From JAWKWH01 sp041582695 (GTDB lineage Bacteria; Pseudomonadota; Alphaproteobacteria; Rhizobiales; Rhizobiaceae), in the NCBI GenBank assembly GCA_041582695.1, contig JBFIBB010000085.1, positions 1-12,425 on the forward strand: 12,425 nt of DNA. The letters are read 5' to 3'. This document shows positions 1-6,183 of this stretch, one piece after another; position 1 is the stretch's first letter, and the number at the start of each line of letters is the position of its first letter. Both the position numbers and the translations under genes were made by a program. The notes beneath the pieces were generated by a model. The model was not told where the DNA came from, made no database searches, and saw only the letters and a program-made list of their open reading frames with translations.

Positions 1-35
1 AACGGATTGATCAGTCTTTCAAACCAGGCAAACAT
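1..35 (-). CDS. N-terminal fragment of a probable ABC transporter ATP-binding/permease protein
   Basis: Only the first 11 codons lie in the window; the gene runs leftward off the edge. The start is the ATG whose complement is at 33-35. A good ribosome binding site (GAGG, about 9 bases upstream) precedes it, and the peptide reads MFAWFERLINP. From memory, M-F-x-W-F-E-x-x-x-x-P-F is a common opening of alphaproteobacterial fused ABC exporters (a transmembrane domain followed by an ATPase domain). That resemblance and the ribosome binding site are the only evidence, because no catalytic motif is in view. The gene is divergent from trmL across a 411-base gap. Confidence 0.45.
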   Translation of the reverse strand, partial: MFAWFERLINP

Positions 36-446
36 GGCTCAAGCCTCAGATAGTTTTCGCGCGCCGCAGCTCTTCACGCGGCTGGAAACGGGAACGACGC
101 GCGCGCGCCAATTCGGCCCGTGTGAAACGGGTTTTACAACATATTGACGGCAGAAGTTTCTCATCACGCAAGATTCCCGAACGGAACGGATTTGAATCCG
201 GCGGAAATCAGTGACGTTTTTACGAAGTTACTTTGAAAAAACGGTAGTCGCGAAATCCGCCTAGCTGCGCGCTCCCGGCGCGCGCGGGCAATAGGATGGT
301 CCCATGATCCAGTATTCCATCTTTGCCTCCGGCGGTTTGCGTTGTTACGGATCGGTCTTTACACCTGCAGGTGCAAACCCACAAGCCAATGTGCGGACGC
401 TGCTGACAAGGCGCTCCGACACTGTGGCCTTTCGGCAACCCTGAAA
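36..446. other. Divergent intergenic region between the leftward ABC-type gene and trmL
   Basis: This stretch holds no convincing gene. The reading frame of trmL stays open back to a TTG at 342, but those extra codons do not resemble the family and the match to TrmL begins at 447. The region should carry promoters for both flanking genes, yet I find no well-spaced -35/-10 pair I would defend. It contains a near-perfect palindrome at 358-377, a smaller inverted repeat at 187-200 (CGGATT-tg-AATCCG), and two GC-alternating tracts near 95-109 and 274-288. Confidence 0.6.
358..377. promoter_or_regulatory. Palindrome upstream of trmL, possible operator
   Basis: The core CACCTGCAGGTG (362-373) is a perfect 12-base palindrome. 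It is extended by TTT on the left and AAA on the right after one mismatched pair, giving 18 of 20 symmetric positions. It lies 70 bases upstream of the trmL start, a position suited to a dimeric regulator. No regulator is identified, so its role is inference; chance or an RNA hairpin are alternatives. Confidence 0.3.
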
Positions 447-917
447 ATGGCAACGACACCGCCCGCTTTCCGCATCGCGCTCTACCAGCCCGACATACCG
501 GGCAACACAGGATCCATCCTCCGGCTCGCAGCCTGTCTCGGGGTCGCCGTCGATATCATTCTGCCGGCGGGATTCGACATGTCGGACAGGGCGCTCAAGC
601 GCGCTGGCATGGACTACCTCGAAATCGCGGCAGCGACGCGCCACGACGACTGGAGCGCCTTTCAGGCATGGCGCGTTTCCGAGCGGCGCCGTCTGGTCCT
701 GTTCACCACCCGCGCCAAGCAGGCATATACCTCTACAGCCTTCCAGCCCGGCGACATACTCTTGTTCGGCCGCGAATCCGCCGGCGTTCCGCAAGGCGTT
801 CACGATGCCGCCGACATGCGCGTGACAATTCCGATGCCCGGTGGCGGCCGCAGCCTTAATCTGGCGATGAGCACGGCGATTGCCGCCGGCGAAGCAATGC
901 GGCAGTTGTTCAGGTAA
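447..917 (+). CDS. trmL: tRNA (cytidine(34)-2'-O)-methyltransferase TrmL
   Basis: This is a SPOUT-class methyltransferase that uses S-adenosylmethionine to methylate the 2'-O of the wobble nucleotide (C34 or modified U34) of tRNA-Leu isoacceptors, acting as a dimer in the cytoplasm. The ATG at 447 gives 156 residues, the size of the E. coli enzyme, and places the family opening (FRIALYQPDIPGNTGSILR) near the N-terminus. The three SpoU-family motifs are present: the N-T-G-x-x-x-R segment at residues 20-26, LFGRESAGVP at 106-115, and IPMPGGGRSLNLAMSTA at 128-144, which form the knotted cofactor site. The frame is open further upstream to a TTG at 342, but that would add 35 atypical residues. 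The ribosome binding site at 447 is weak. It has no close downstream partner: the next gene is 224 bases away in AT-rich DNA. I see no clear terminator. Confidence 0.93.
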   Translation: MATTPPAFRIALYQPDIPGNTGSILRLAACLGVAVDIILPAGFDMSDRALKRAGMDYLEIAAATRHDDWSAFQAWRVSERRRLVLFTTRAKQAYTSTAFQPGDILLFGRESAGVPQGVHDAADMRVTIPMPGGGRSLNLAMSTAIAAGEAMRQLFR

Positions 918-1080
918 CGTATTTTCGTCGGTTTAGTACAAACAATGCGACTGAATTTTTGAAAAGGATTGCGCGCATGGGAAAAACTTTTTGAGTTCAA
1001 CAGCTTGATTCGGCTCTCTTTTCACAGGGATCCCAGGAATGCATAACATGATATCTGAATAATCGGGAAAAGAAGACTAC

Positions 1081-1110
1081 TTTACAAAGCATATATGGAC
1101 AAACTACAAT
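1081..1110 (+). promoter_or_regulatory. Probable sigma-70-type promoter of the secreted-protein gene
   Basis: TTTACA at 1081-1086 and TACAAT at 1105-1110 are separated by 18 bases; each matches the consensus hexamer at five of six positions. Transcription would start at about 1116-1118. That gives roughly a 25-base leader before the ATG at 1142 and would cut through the GGAG that precedes the out-of-frame ATG at 1126. This supports 1142 as the functional start. AT-rich DNA produces such matches by chance, so this remains a prediction. Confidence 0.45.
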
Positions 1111-1141
1111 TATTGGAGAATTGAAATGGTGAGCGCCCGTT

Positions 1142-1963
1142 ATGAGAATATTGCTGTCGATCGCCTCTCTTTTGTTCTTTTCAACAATCGCGCTCAGCGA
1201 TGAATATCCAACCTGCGATGGTGAAATACCTGAAAGCGGGGATATTTTAACGTTGGCAAAAAGGGGCGAGCACAAATGCTGGCAACCAGTAGGCGGAGAA
1301 ATATTAAAAATAAAGAAATCATTGATTGATAATGGAAATCTCAAATTCGTATATATATTTGGTATGGAAGAAAACGATGATTTCGACCCTATATTCAACG
1401 TAAAAATAAAGGAGATTGCTGAAAATGAGGAATCTGTTGTTGATAGAAATATCACTCTCCTGAGAGACAAAATTGTAACAAAATGCAGTAAGTATTTTGG
1501 AAGATTAAAAGATAAAGGAGAATTTAAAGCATATGGTTTTTTGGGTCGTGGAGATGTTGATGGATTTCAATACAACAAATATCATAAAACAGATAAACAA
1601 ATAACAAGCAATCTTAACAATTTTCATATATATTTTAAAAATAGTTTGAATAAGTGTATTAGAACGGACGATGATGAACTGAAAAAATTCTTCGCGATCA
1701 ACGATATAGACTATCAACAGCTTCCTGGTATTGTTGCGCGCCTGTTCGGGGCCCAACCCGCTATGGCGGCCGGGCCAGACGCCAACCGGTACAGGAAAAT
1801 ATCCGTCCGCATTGCAAGAGGTGCGTTTCGGGGCGATGCTTTGTCCGGTAATTTCAACATCCCGGCAAACGGTTCGGAATACGATATCATCGTACAGGAT
1901 TTGTCGACATATCCGGGAGGTATTCAACTTCGCGACTCTATACGATTCCGAATAGAAAAATAA
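1142..1963 (+). CDS. Secreted protein of unknown function
   Basis: I do not recognise this 273-residue protein. Residues 1-19 form a clear Sec signal peptide: MR, a hydrophobic core LLSIASLLFFSTIA, and a likely cut after A-L-S before DEYPTCDG. The mature protein, predicted periplasmic or exported, has four cysteines (C25, C46, C115, C172), an even number compatible with disulfides. It is hydrophilic and rich in Lys, Asp, Glu and Asn up to about residue 190. The last 80 residues (from LPGIVARLFGAQPAMAAG, about 194) differ in being encoded by GC-richer DNA, rich in Arg and Gly, and suggestive of a small beta-strand domain. The start at 1142 is chosen because it begins the signal peptide and has GGTGAG 8 bases upstream. 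The membrane-protein gene follows after 32 bases, probably in the same transcript. The composition jump may mark a gene fusion. Confidence 0.7.
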   Translation: MRILLSIASLLFFSTIALSDEYPTCDGEIPESGDILTLAKRGEHKCWQPVGGEILKIKKSLIDNGNLKFVYIFGMEENDDFDPIFNVKIKEIAENEESVVDRNITLLRDKIVTKCSKYFGRLKDKGEFKAYGFLGRGDVDGFQYNKYHKTDKQITSNLNNFHIYFKNSLNKCIRTDDDELKKFFAINDIDYQQLPGIVARLFGAQPAMAAGPDANRYRKISVRIARGAFRGDALSGNFNIPANGSEYDIIVQDLSTYPGGIQLRDSIRFRIEK

Positions 1964-1995
1964 AGATTGTGTCTTCTTGAATCAGCCCTTGAAAG

Positions 1996-2679
1996 TTGTG
2001 TGACTTGCCTGAACTTATCAAAAATTTAACCACATTTACAAAGGATGTTGCTGAGGGTTTCAAGGCGCTGCATCTGCTGGCGCGAATTATCAAGGTAGGT
2101 CCGCCGCATATGATTACATTGAGCAAACATGCTGCGTACAATACGTCGGCGATCTCAGTTGTCGCCATAATGCTGGTTATCAGCATCAATATATTCTCGC
2201 CGAGTCCGCCGATAGGCCTCGTCACGGGTTTCGTTGCGACTCTTTCCGGCCTCTTTCTTGTTGGGCTTGTCGGGTTTGTCGTTAATCTGGCGGCGCCGGC
2301 AGACAAAATATTTACGGATCCTGATGAAATTGCGTCTCAAGCAGAATCAGCTGTTCAGAAATGGGCAACGTATCTGATTGTAAATATTTTTTGTCTGATA
2401 CTTGTTTTTTACCTTGTGAACCTTGCTGCTATATTGAGTAGCGGTAAAATCATCGTCAACATGATGGCGATTGAAGGTTTCCCGGTGCTATTTTCACAAA
2501 TAGCCGTAACATTAATATGTTCATTGTCTGCGACGGCAATAGTTTATTTGGTATGTTACAAAGCTGGGAAAATAATAGATAATATTCGAGCTGCGACCAT
2601 ATACTATATAATCACAAACTTCGTATCATTCACCTTTTTCTATTTTTTCAATTATATTCTGTTTGTCGAAATATTCTAA
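1996..2679 (+). CDS. Five-helix integral membrane protein of unknown function
   Basis: This is a 227-residue protein with a cytoplasm-type N-terminal segment of about 50 residues. Five predicted membrane helices follow at about 52-67, 74-98, 125-147, 163-187 and 201-224, with almost no C-terminal tail. The fourth and fifth helices are rich in Phe, Tyr and Ile and encoded by strongly AT-rich codons. I do not recognise a family. The layout of a soluble N-terminus plus five helices recalls Yip1-type proteins, but I see no diagnostic motif. An in-frame stop at 1990-1992 limits the start. TTG at 1996 has a poor ribosome binding site. ATG at 2110 (MITLSKHAAY, 189 residues) has AAGGTAGG upstream, but the codons between 2046 and 2109 look coding, so I keep the longer form with low certainty. 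It follows the secreted-protein gene by 32 bases, and its stop overlaps that of the convergent gene at 2676-2933. Confidence 0.65.
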   Translation: MCDLPELIKNLTTFTKDVAEGFKALHLLARIIKVGPPHMITLSKHAAYNTSAISVVAIMLVISINIFSPSPPIGLVTGFVATLSGLFLVGLVGFVVNLAAPADKIFTDPDEIASQAESAVQKWATYLIVNIFCLILVFYLVNLAAILSSGKIIVNMMAIEGFPVLFSQIAVTLICSLSATAIVYLVCYKAGKIIDNIRAATIYYIITNFVSFTFFYFFNYILFVEIF

Positions 2680-2933
2680 TCCGCGCTTGGCAACCGCCGC
2701 ATGGTGAATTCGATCACGTCGCCCGGGCGTTCGAACCAGCTCTCGACGCTGGTCCAGTAGGCCTGTTTCGGCCAGTTGTCGTACCACTCGCGCGCTTTTT
2801 TCCGCGCTTCAAGACGCGGCAGCACGAATGTTTCGCGCACGAAACCGTCGCGCGGCATGCGCGTTCCGCCGCGCCTCGCATGGTCGAGGCGCTGCTTGAG
2901 CCCGCCGAGCGATGGACGTTTGGCGACCGGCAT
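2676..2933 (-). CDS. Small conserved-looking hypothetical protein
   Basis: This encodes an 85-residue basic protein starting MPVAKRPSLGGLKQRLDHAR, with a tryptophan- and tyrosine-rich C-terminal half (WYDNWPKQAYWTSVESW) ending FTMRRLPSAD. The ATG (complement of 2931-2933) is preferred over the longer TTG form at 2957 because GAGGA lies 5 bases upstream of it. Codon use is GC-rich like the core genes, unlike its convergent neighbour. The sequence reads like a compact folded cytoplasmic protein, with no signal peptide or membrane helix. I have a vague memory of similar small proteins near hemF in Hyphomicrobiales but cannot name a family or function. It is divergent from hemF across 142 bases, and its TAG stop is interleaved with the TAA stop of the membrane-protein gene. 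Confidence 0.6.
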   Translation of the reverse strand: MPVAKRPSLGGLKQRLDHARRGGTRMPRDGFVRETFVLPRLEARKKAREWYDNWPKQAYWTSVESWFERPGDVIEFTMRRLPSAD

Positions 2934-3075
2934 GAAATCCTCGCGACACAACAACAATTGGGGCCGAGCTTGCGCTTGACCCCGTGATTTATAAGTTTAG
3001 GGATCGAAGCCCGAACTGACGAGTCTTTTTTCGCGCCGATGGCAGGCCCCGGCGCGTTTCGAAGCGGAGCATCCG

Positions 3076-3990
3076 ATGGGAAGCCACAACATCCCCGAGG
3101 GCCTGCCGGCGGGCATTGAGGAAAAGAAAGCCCGGGCAAAAGCCTGGTTCGAGGAGTTGCGCGACACGATCTGCGCTTCCTTCGAAAAACTGGAGGACGA
3201 GGTTACCGGCCCGCTGTCATCGCGCAGGCCAGGCCGGTTCGAGCGCACCCCGTGGCGTCGGGACGGGGGCCGCGGCGGCGGGGGGGTCATGTCGATGATG
3301 CATGGCCGCGTCTTCGAGAAAGTCGGCGTCCACACCTCGACGGTCCACGGCGAATTCGCGCCGGAGTTCCGCAAGCAGATGCCCGGCGCGGAAGACGATC
3401 CGAGCTTCTGGGCGTCGGGCATTTCGCTTATCGCCCATCCGCAAAATCCCAACGTGCCGGCCGTGCATATGAATACCCGCATGGTCGTCACCGCCCGGCA
3501 ATGGTTTGGCGGCGGCGCCGACCTGACGCCGGTGCTCGACCGCCGCCGCAACCAGGAAGACCCGGACACGCAAGCCTTTCACAAGACATTTGAATTCGTC
3601 TGCAACCGCCATTCGAAGGTGGCCGACTATGCGCGCTTCAAGGAGTGGTGCGACGAGTATTTCTACCTGAAACACCGCGACGAGCCGCGCGGTGTTGGCG
3701 GAATTTTCTACGATTGGCTGCATTCGGGCGACGAAGCGGGGGGTTGGGAGGCCGATTTTGCCTTCACGCGGGATGTCGGCCGTTCTTTCAACGTGGTTTA
3801 TCCGCTTCTCGTGCGGCGCAATTTCAACGACAACTGGACGGAAGCCGACCGCGAGGAACAGCTTATCCGCCGCGGCCGCTACGTGGAATTCAACCTTCTC
3901 TACGATCGCGGCACGATTTTTGGACTGAAAACCGGCGGCAATATCGCGTCGATCCTGTCGTCCCTGCCGCCGGAGGTGAAATGGCCCTGA
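3076..3990 (+). CDS. hemF: Oxygen-dependent coproporphyrinogen III oxidase HemF
   Basis: The enzyme decarboxylates two propionate side chains of coproporphyrinogen III to vinyl groups with O2, giving protoporphyrinogen IX in heme synthesis. It acts as a cytoplasmic homodimer. The 304-residue length is typical (E. coli about 299). Family segments appear in order: the N-terminal helix with EEKKARAKAWFEELRD (15-30), the RGGGG region (66-70), HTSTVHGEF (86-94), HMNTRMVVTARQWFGGGADLTP (131-152) with the conserved Asp149, GGIFYDWL (208-215), and the C-terminal signature around RYVEFNLLYDRGT (268-280) and TGGNIASILSSLPP (286-299). The ATG at 3076 has GGAG 6 bases upstream. No FNR/FixK-type box was recognised upstream. 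This enzyme implies aerobic heme synthesis. Confidence 0.97.
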   Translation: MGSHNIPEGLPAGIEEKKARAKAWFEELRDTICASFEKLEDEVTGPLSSRRPGRFERTPWRRDGGRGGGGVMSMMHGRVFEKVGVHTSTVHGEFAPEFRKQMPGAEDDPSFWASGISLIAHPQNPNVPAVHMNTRMVVTARQWFGGGADLTPVLDRRRNQEDPDTQAFHKTFEFVCNRHSKVADYARFKEWCDEYFYLKHRDEPRGVGGIFYDWLHSGDEAGGWEADFAFTRDVGRSFNVVYPLLVRRNFNDNWTEADREEQLIRRGRYVEFNLLYDRGTIFGLKTGGNIASILSSLPPEVKWP

Positions 3991-4035
3991 ATTCGGCCCA
4001 ATTATCACAATTGAGCCAGATCAACGGAAAATCGC

Positions 4036-4073
4036 GACCAGAAATGCTATATTGATTCAATCGAGACCAGAAA
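4036..4073. repeat. Paired direct repeats flanking a short palindrome upstream of the DUF1059 gene
   Basis: GACCAGAAA occurs at 4036-4044 and again at 4065-4073, 29 bases apart start to start (close to three helical turns). Between them lies the palindrome ATTGATTCAAT (4051-4061), overlapping an AT-rich TATATT that could serve as a -10 element. The second repeat runs into the ribosome binding site. Another inverted repeat, CAATT-N5-AATTG, sits at 3999-4013. The arrangement suggests a regulated promoter, but no regulator is identified. Confidence 0.35.
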
Positions 4074-4086
4074 GGAGGACAGCGAC

Positions 4087-4272
4087 ATGAAGGAATTTCA
4101 ATGCGGAGCACTGGTTCCCGGGTGCGACTGGCATACTCGCCATGAAGACGAGGCCGAAGTCATGCGTCGCGCCGTCGACCATATGCGCAAGGCGCACGGC
4201 GAGACCGTGATCCGCGAGACCATGATCGAGGCTATCCGTTCTCGCATCAACCGGATCAGCGACGCCGCCTGA
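4087..4272 (+). CDS. DUF1059 family small protein
   Basis: This is a 61-residue protein with the DUF1059 pattern: C6-G, then PGCDW (C13 with W15), acidic spacing, and HMRKAHG (H33 and H38 with G39). The Cys and His residues could hold a metal ion, but that is inference; the molecular role of the family is unknown to me. The last 20 residues form a charged helix (TMIEAIRSRINRI). It starts at an ATG with a near-perfect ribosome binding site (AAGGAGG, about 7 bases upstream), so it is probably strongly translated. It lies 96 bases after hemF, with a possible promoter of its own in that gap, and is convergent with cca, whose end is 31 bases away. Confidence 0.88.
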   Translation: MKEFQCGALVPGCDWHTRHEDEAEVMRRAVDHMRKAHGETVIRETMIEAIRSRINRISDAA

Positions 4273-4294
4273 ACCGGCACGACGGCGGTTGTAA

Positions 4295-4318
4295 GCCGGC
4301 GCTTCAGGTTTCGCCGGC
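4295..4318. terminator. GC-rich hairpin between convergent genes, possible bidirectional terminator
   Basis: GCCGGCG (4295-4301) and CGCCGGC (4312-4318) form a perfect 7-base-pair stem with a 10-base loop, placed between the DUF1059 stop and the end of cca. The cca stop codon lies inside the loop. Neither strand has a run of T after the stem, so classic Rho-independent termination is doubtful. The position is what suggests the role. Confidence 0.3.
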
Positions 4319-5554
4319 GCGGTCGAGCAGTTGCTGCTTGTTCAGCGTGAAGCCGGAATCGATCCATTCACCCTCGAGCCGGGCCAGAAGCACGCCAAGT
4401 TCGGCGCCCGGCTCGTGGCCCTTGGCCAGCAAGTCCTTGCCCGACAGCGGGAAAACCGGCTTCGTCCATTTGCCGGCGATTTCCAGCAGTCGTCCGTAGC
4501 CGCCGGCTTCTGTCAGCGCCGCGCCGTTTTGCATGCCGCGGGTTCTGGCCGACGCCAGGGCGAGCCTCAAACGGTCGCATTCCGCTTCAACGTCGCGGCG
4601 GTAGAGGAGCTTGCAAAACGCGGCTTCCGACATCGCAGCATCGACGGGCGAGGCCCCGGCCCAGGAAACCAGCCTTTCAGCTTCATGATTGGACAACCGC
4701 AGCCTCTGCGCCAGCCCGCGCATGCGCGCCTGTTCGGGCGGCACCAGGGCTTCGAGCCGCAATATCGGGTCGGGCGTCCAGTCAAGCGTCTTCTCGGTCG
4801 CAACAAGGCCGTGGATCGCGTCGATGCCCCATTTGTCCGATTCCGGCAGCACGGCGCTCAAGACTCCCGCCTGCCGCATCCACAACAGTGCGCGGGAAGG
4901 ATCGGGCGCGGCGAGCAGTTTCTTCAACTCCGCCCAGACCCGCTCCGCCGACAGCCCGGCAAGGCCGGATTTCAGCCGGGCGCAGGCTTTCAGCCCGTCC
5001 GCGTCCGGCCGCCCGTCGCCATACCAGGCAAAAAACCGGAAGAACCGGAGAATGCGCAGATAATCCTCGCGGATCCGGGTTTCGGGATCGCCTATGAAAC
5101 GCAAAACCCTGTTTTCGATGTCCGAAATGCCGCCGACCAGATCGACCACATTACCGTCGGGTTCGGCGTAAAGCCCGTTAATCGTGAAGTCGCGTCGCTC
5201 GGCGTCAGCCCGCCAGCTGCGTCCGAAACGTACCTTCGCACGCCGCCCGTCTGTTTCGATATCCTGGCGCAGCGTCGTGACCTCGAATGGATGGCCGCCG
5301 GCGATCACCGTCACCGTTCCGTGCTCGAACCCGGTGGGAACTGCCTTCAGCCCGGCCTTTTCGACACGACGGACAGTCACCTCCGGCAGGCAGGTCGTCG
5401 CAATGTCGATATCGCTTACCGCTTCGCCCAGAAGCGCGTTGCGCACGGCTCCGCCGGCAATCCGCGCTTCCTCGCCTTCGATGTTCAGGAGGCTGAGGAC
5501 GCGCTGCAACCGCTTGTCGTTCAGCCACGCACAGCCGGCAATCGAGGCTTTCAA
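4304..5554 (-). CDS. cca: CCA tRNA nucleotidyltransferase
   Basis: This is a class II nucleotidyltransferase that adds or repairs the 3' CCA end of tRNAs from CTP and ATP without a template. At 416 residues it has the usual length for the alphaproteobacterial form. The head contains GGAVRN (34-39) and DID (48-50) for catalytic metal binding, and RRDFTIN (120-126) for ribose recognition. Next come IREDYLRILRFFRFF (161-175) and GLSAERVWAEL, the neck region for nucleotide selection. The rest is helical body. I cannot exclude poly(A)-polymerase activity from motifs alone, but the compact length favours CCA addition. The start is TTG, overlapping the stop of the NUDIX gene as TTGA, with AAAGG about 8 bases upstream; the rare start plus overlap points to translational coupling. 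It is the last gene of a three-gene leftward operon. Confidence 0.95.
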   Translation of the reverse strand: MKASIAGCAWLNDKRLQRVLSLLNIEGEEARIAGGAVRNALLGEAVSDIDIATTCLPEVTVRRVEKAGLKAVPTGFEHGTVTVIAGGHPFEVTTLRQDIETDGRRAKVRFGRSWRADAERRDFTINGLYAEPDGNVVDLVGGISDIENRVLRFIGDPETRIREDYLRILRFFRFFAWYGDGRPDADGLKACARLKSGLAGLSAERVWAELKKLLAAPDPSRALLWMRQAGVLSAVLPESDKWGIDAIHGLVATEKTLDWTPDPILRLEALVPPEQARMRGLAQRLRLSNHEAERLVSWAGASPVDAAMSEAAFCKLLYRRDVEAECDRLRLALASARTRGMQNGAALTEAGGYGRLLEIAGKWTKPVFPLSGKDLLAKGHEPGAELGVLLARLEGEWIDSGFTLNKQQLLDRAGET

Positions 5555-6183
5555 GCGTAGAGCCTTTCGTAAAGGGTTCGGATGATGCCCGCCGTCACAC
5601 CCCAGATGTGCCGTTCACCATAGGGCATGACCCAGTAGTGCCGCTCCCTGCCGTTCCAGATGCGGCTTTCGGTGCGGTGATTGGCCGGATCCATCAAAAA
5701 CGCCAGCGGCACTTCGAAAACCGCCGCCACCTCGACCGGGTTTATGACGATCCGCATCGCCGGATCGGCAATCGCGAGCACCGGCGAAATCCTGTAACCG
5801 CTGCCCGATGCATAGTCCGGCATTCGGCCGATAACGTCGAAAGCCGATGGCTCGACGCCTATCTCCTCCTGCGCCTCGCGAAGTGCCGCTGCCTCGGGCG
5901 ACGGATCGGTTTCATCGATACGCCCGCCCGGAAAGGCCACCTGACCGGAGTGCGAGCGCAGATTGTCGGTCCGCTGGGTGAGGATGACATGCGGCTCGCC
6001 ATCGCGCTCGACCGCGGCGATCAGAACCGCGGCATCGTGCAGTTTGCGCTGGAGGATCGTCTCGCGGAAATCCGGATTGAGCGCGTGATCGCCAAGATGC
6101 TCGGCCTCGGGCGCGCCGGTTTCGGCCGCCGCCCTTCGCCGCCAGTCGTCAAGCGTGAACCCTGTCCTTATCGCAAAATTCAC
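5551..6183 (-). CDS. NUDIX hydrolase, CoA pyrophosphatase type (NudL-like)
   Basis: This 210-residue protein probably splits CoA or acyl-CoA into phosphopantetheine and 3',5'-ADP. The evidence is the CoA-specific signature ILTQR-x-x-x-LRSHSGQVAFPGG (67-87), which immediately precedes the NUDIX box GGRIDETDPSPEAAALREAQEEIGV (86-110). REAQEEIG holds the metal-binding glutamates. As is usual in this subfamily, the first part of the box is spaced a little differently from the general consensus. The substrate is inferred from the family. The start is GTG, overlapping the DUF1285 stop as GTGA, with AAGGA about 9 bases upstream. The end overlaps the cca start. The three genes DUF1285, NUDIX and cca are probably one translationally coupled unit. 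Confidence 0.92.
   Translation of the reverse strand: MNFAIRTGFTLDDWRRRAAAETGAPEAEHLGDHALNPDFRETILQRKLHDAAVLIAAVERDGEPHVILTQRTDNLRSHSGQVAFPGGRIDETDPSPEAAALREAQEEIGVEPSAFDVIGRMPDYASGSGYRISPVLAIADPAMRIVINPVEVAAVFEVPLAFLMDPANHRTESRIWNGRERHYWVMPYGERHIWGVTAGIIRTLYERLYA

Larger units (their letters stand above)
918..2675. other. AT-rich accessory segment with two unrecognised genes
   Basis: Base composition changes sharply after trmL and returns to GC-rich right at the end of the leftward gene at 2676. The AT-rich parts are roughly 918-1700 and 2300-2675, while 1730-1960 and parts of 2080-2300 are closer to the surrounding DNA. Codon choice inside the genes follows the AT-rich composition (many AAA, ATA, TTT, AAT codons). 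This suggests horizontal acquisition between trmL and the small gene before hemF. No integrase, transposase, tRNA attachment site or flanking direct repeat is visible, so the means of entry is unknown. The stretch from 918 to 1080 contains no gene. Confidence 0.5.

Noticed and set aside
116..135. Small hairpin CCCGT-gtgaa-ACGGG followed by TTTT
   Set aside because: The stem is only 5 base pairs and no plus-strand gene precedes it to be terminated.
187..200. Inverted repeat CGGATT-tg-AATCCG
   Set aside because: It is a 6-base arm with no promoter element near it; too short to call an operator alone.
95..288. Alternating CG tracts that could form Z-DNA
   Set aside because: The tracts are short and expected in a GC-rich genome; no functional sign accompanies them.
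342..446. A longer trmL form starting at TTG 342
   Set aside because: The extra 35 residues do not resemble TrmL, and the form from 447 has the expected family length.
997..1470. A 157-codon minus-strand frame across the intergenic region and the secreted-protein gene
   Set aside because: It is Ser/Ile/Phe-rich shadow sequence opposite a gene with a clear signal peptide, and I see no supporting start signal.
918..3075. Transposon or prophage borders around the AT-rich segment
   Set aside because: I compared the sequences near 920-1130 and 2660-3020 by eye and saw no matching direct or inverted repeats, and no recombinase gene is present.
4331..5560. A 409-codon open frame on the plus strand opposite cca
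   Set aside because: It mirrors the cca gene, whose motifs are unmistakable. Long antisense frames are common in GC-rich DNA, and this one reads as low-complexity Arg/Gln/Pro-rich sequence.
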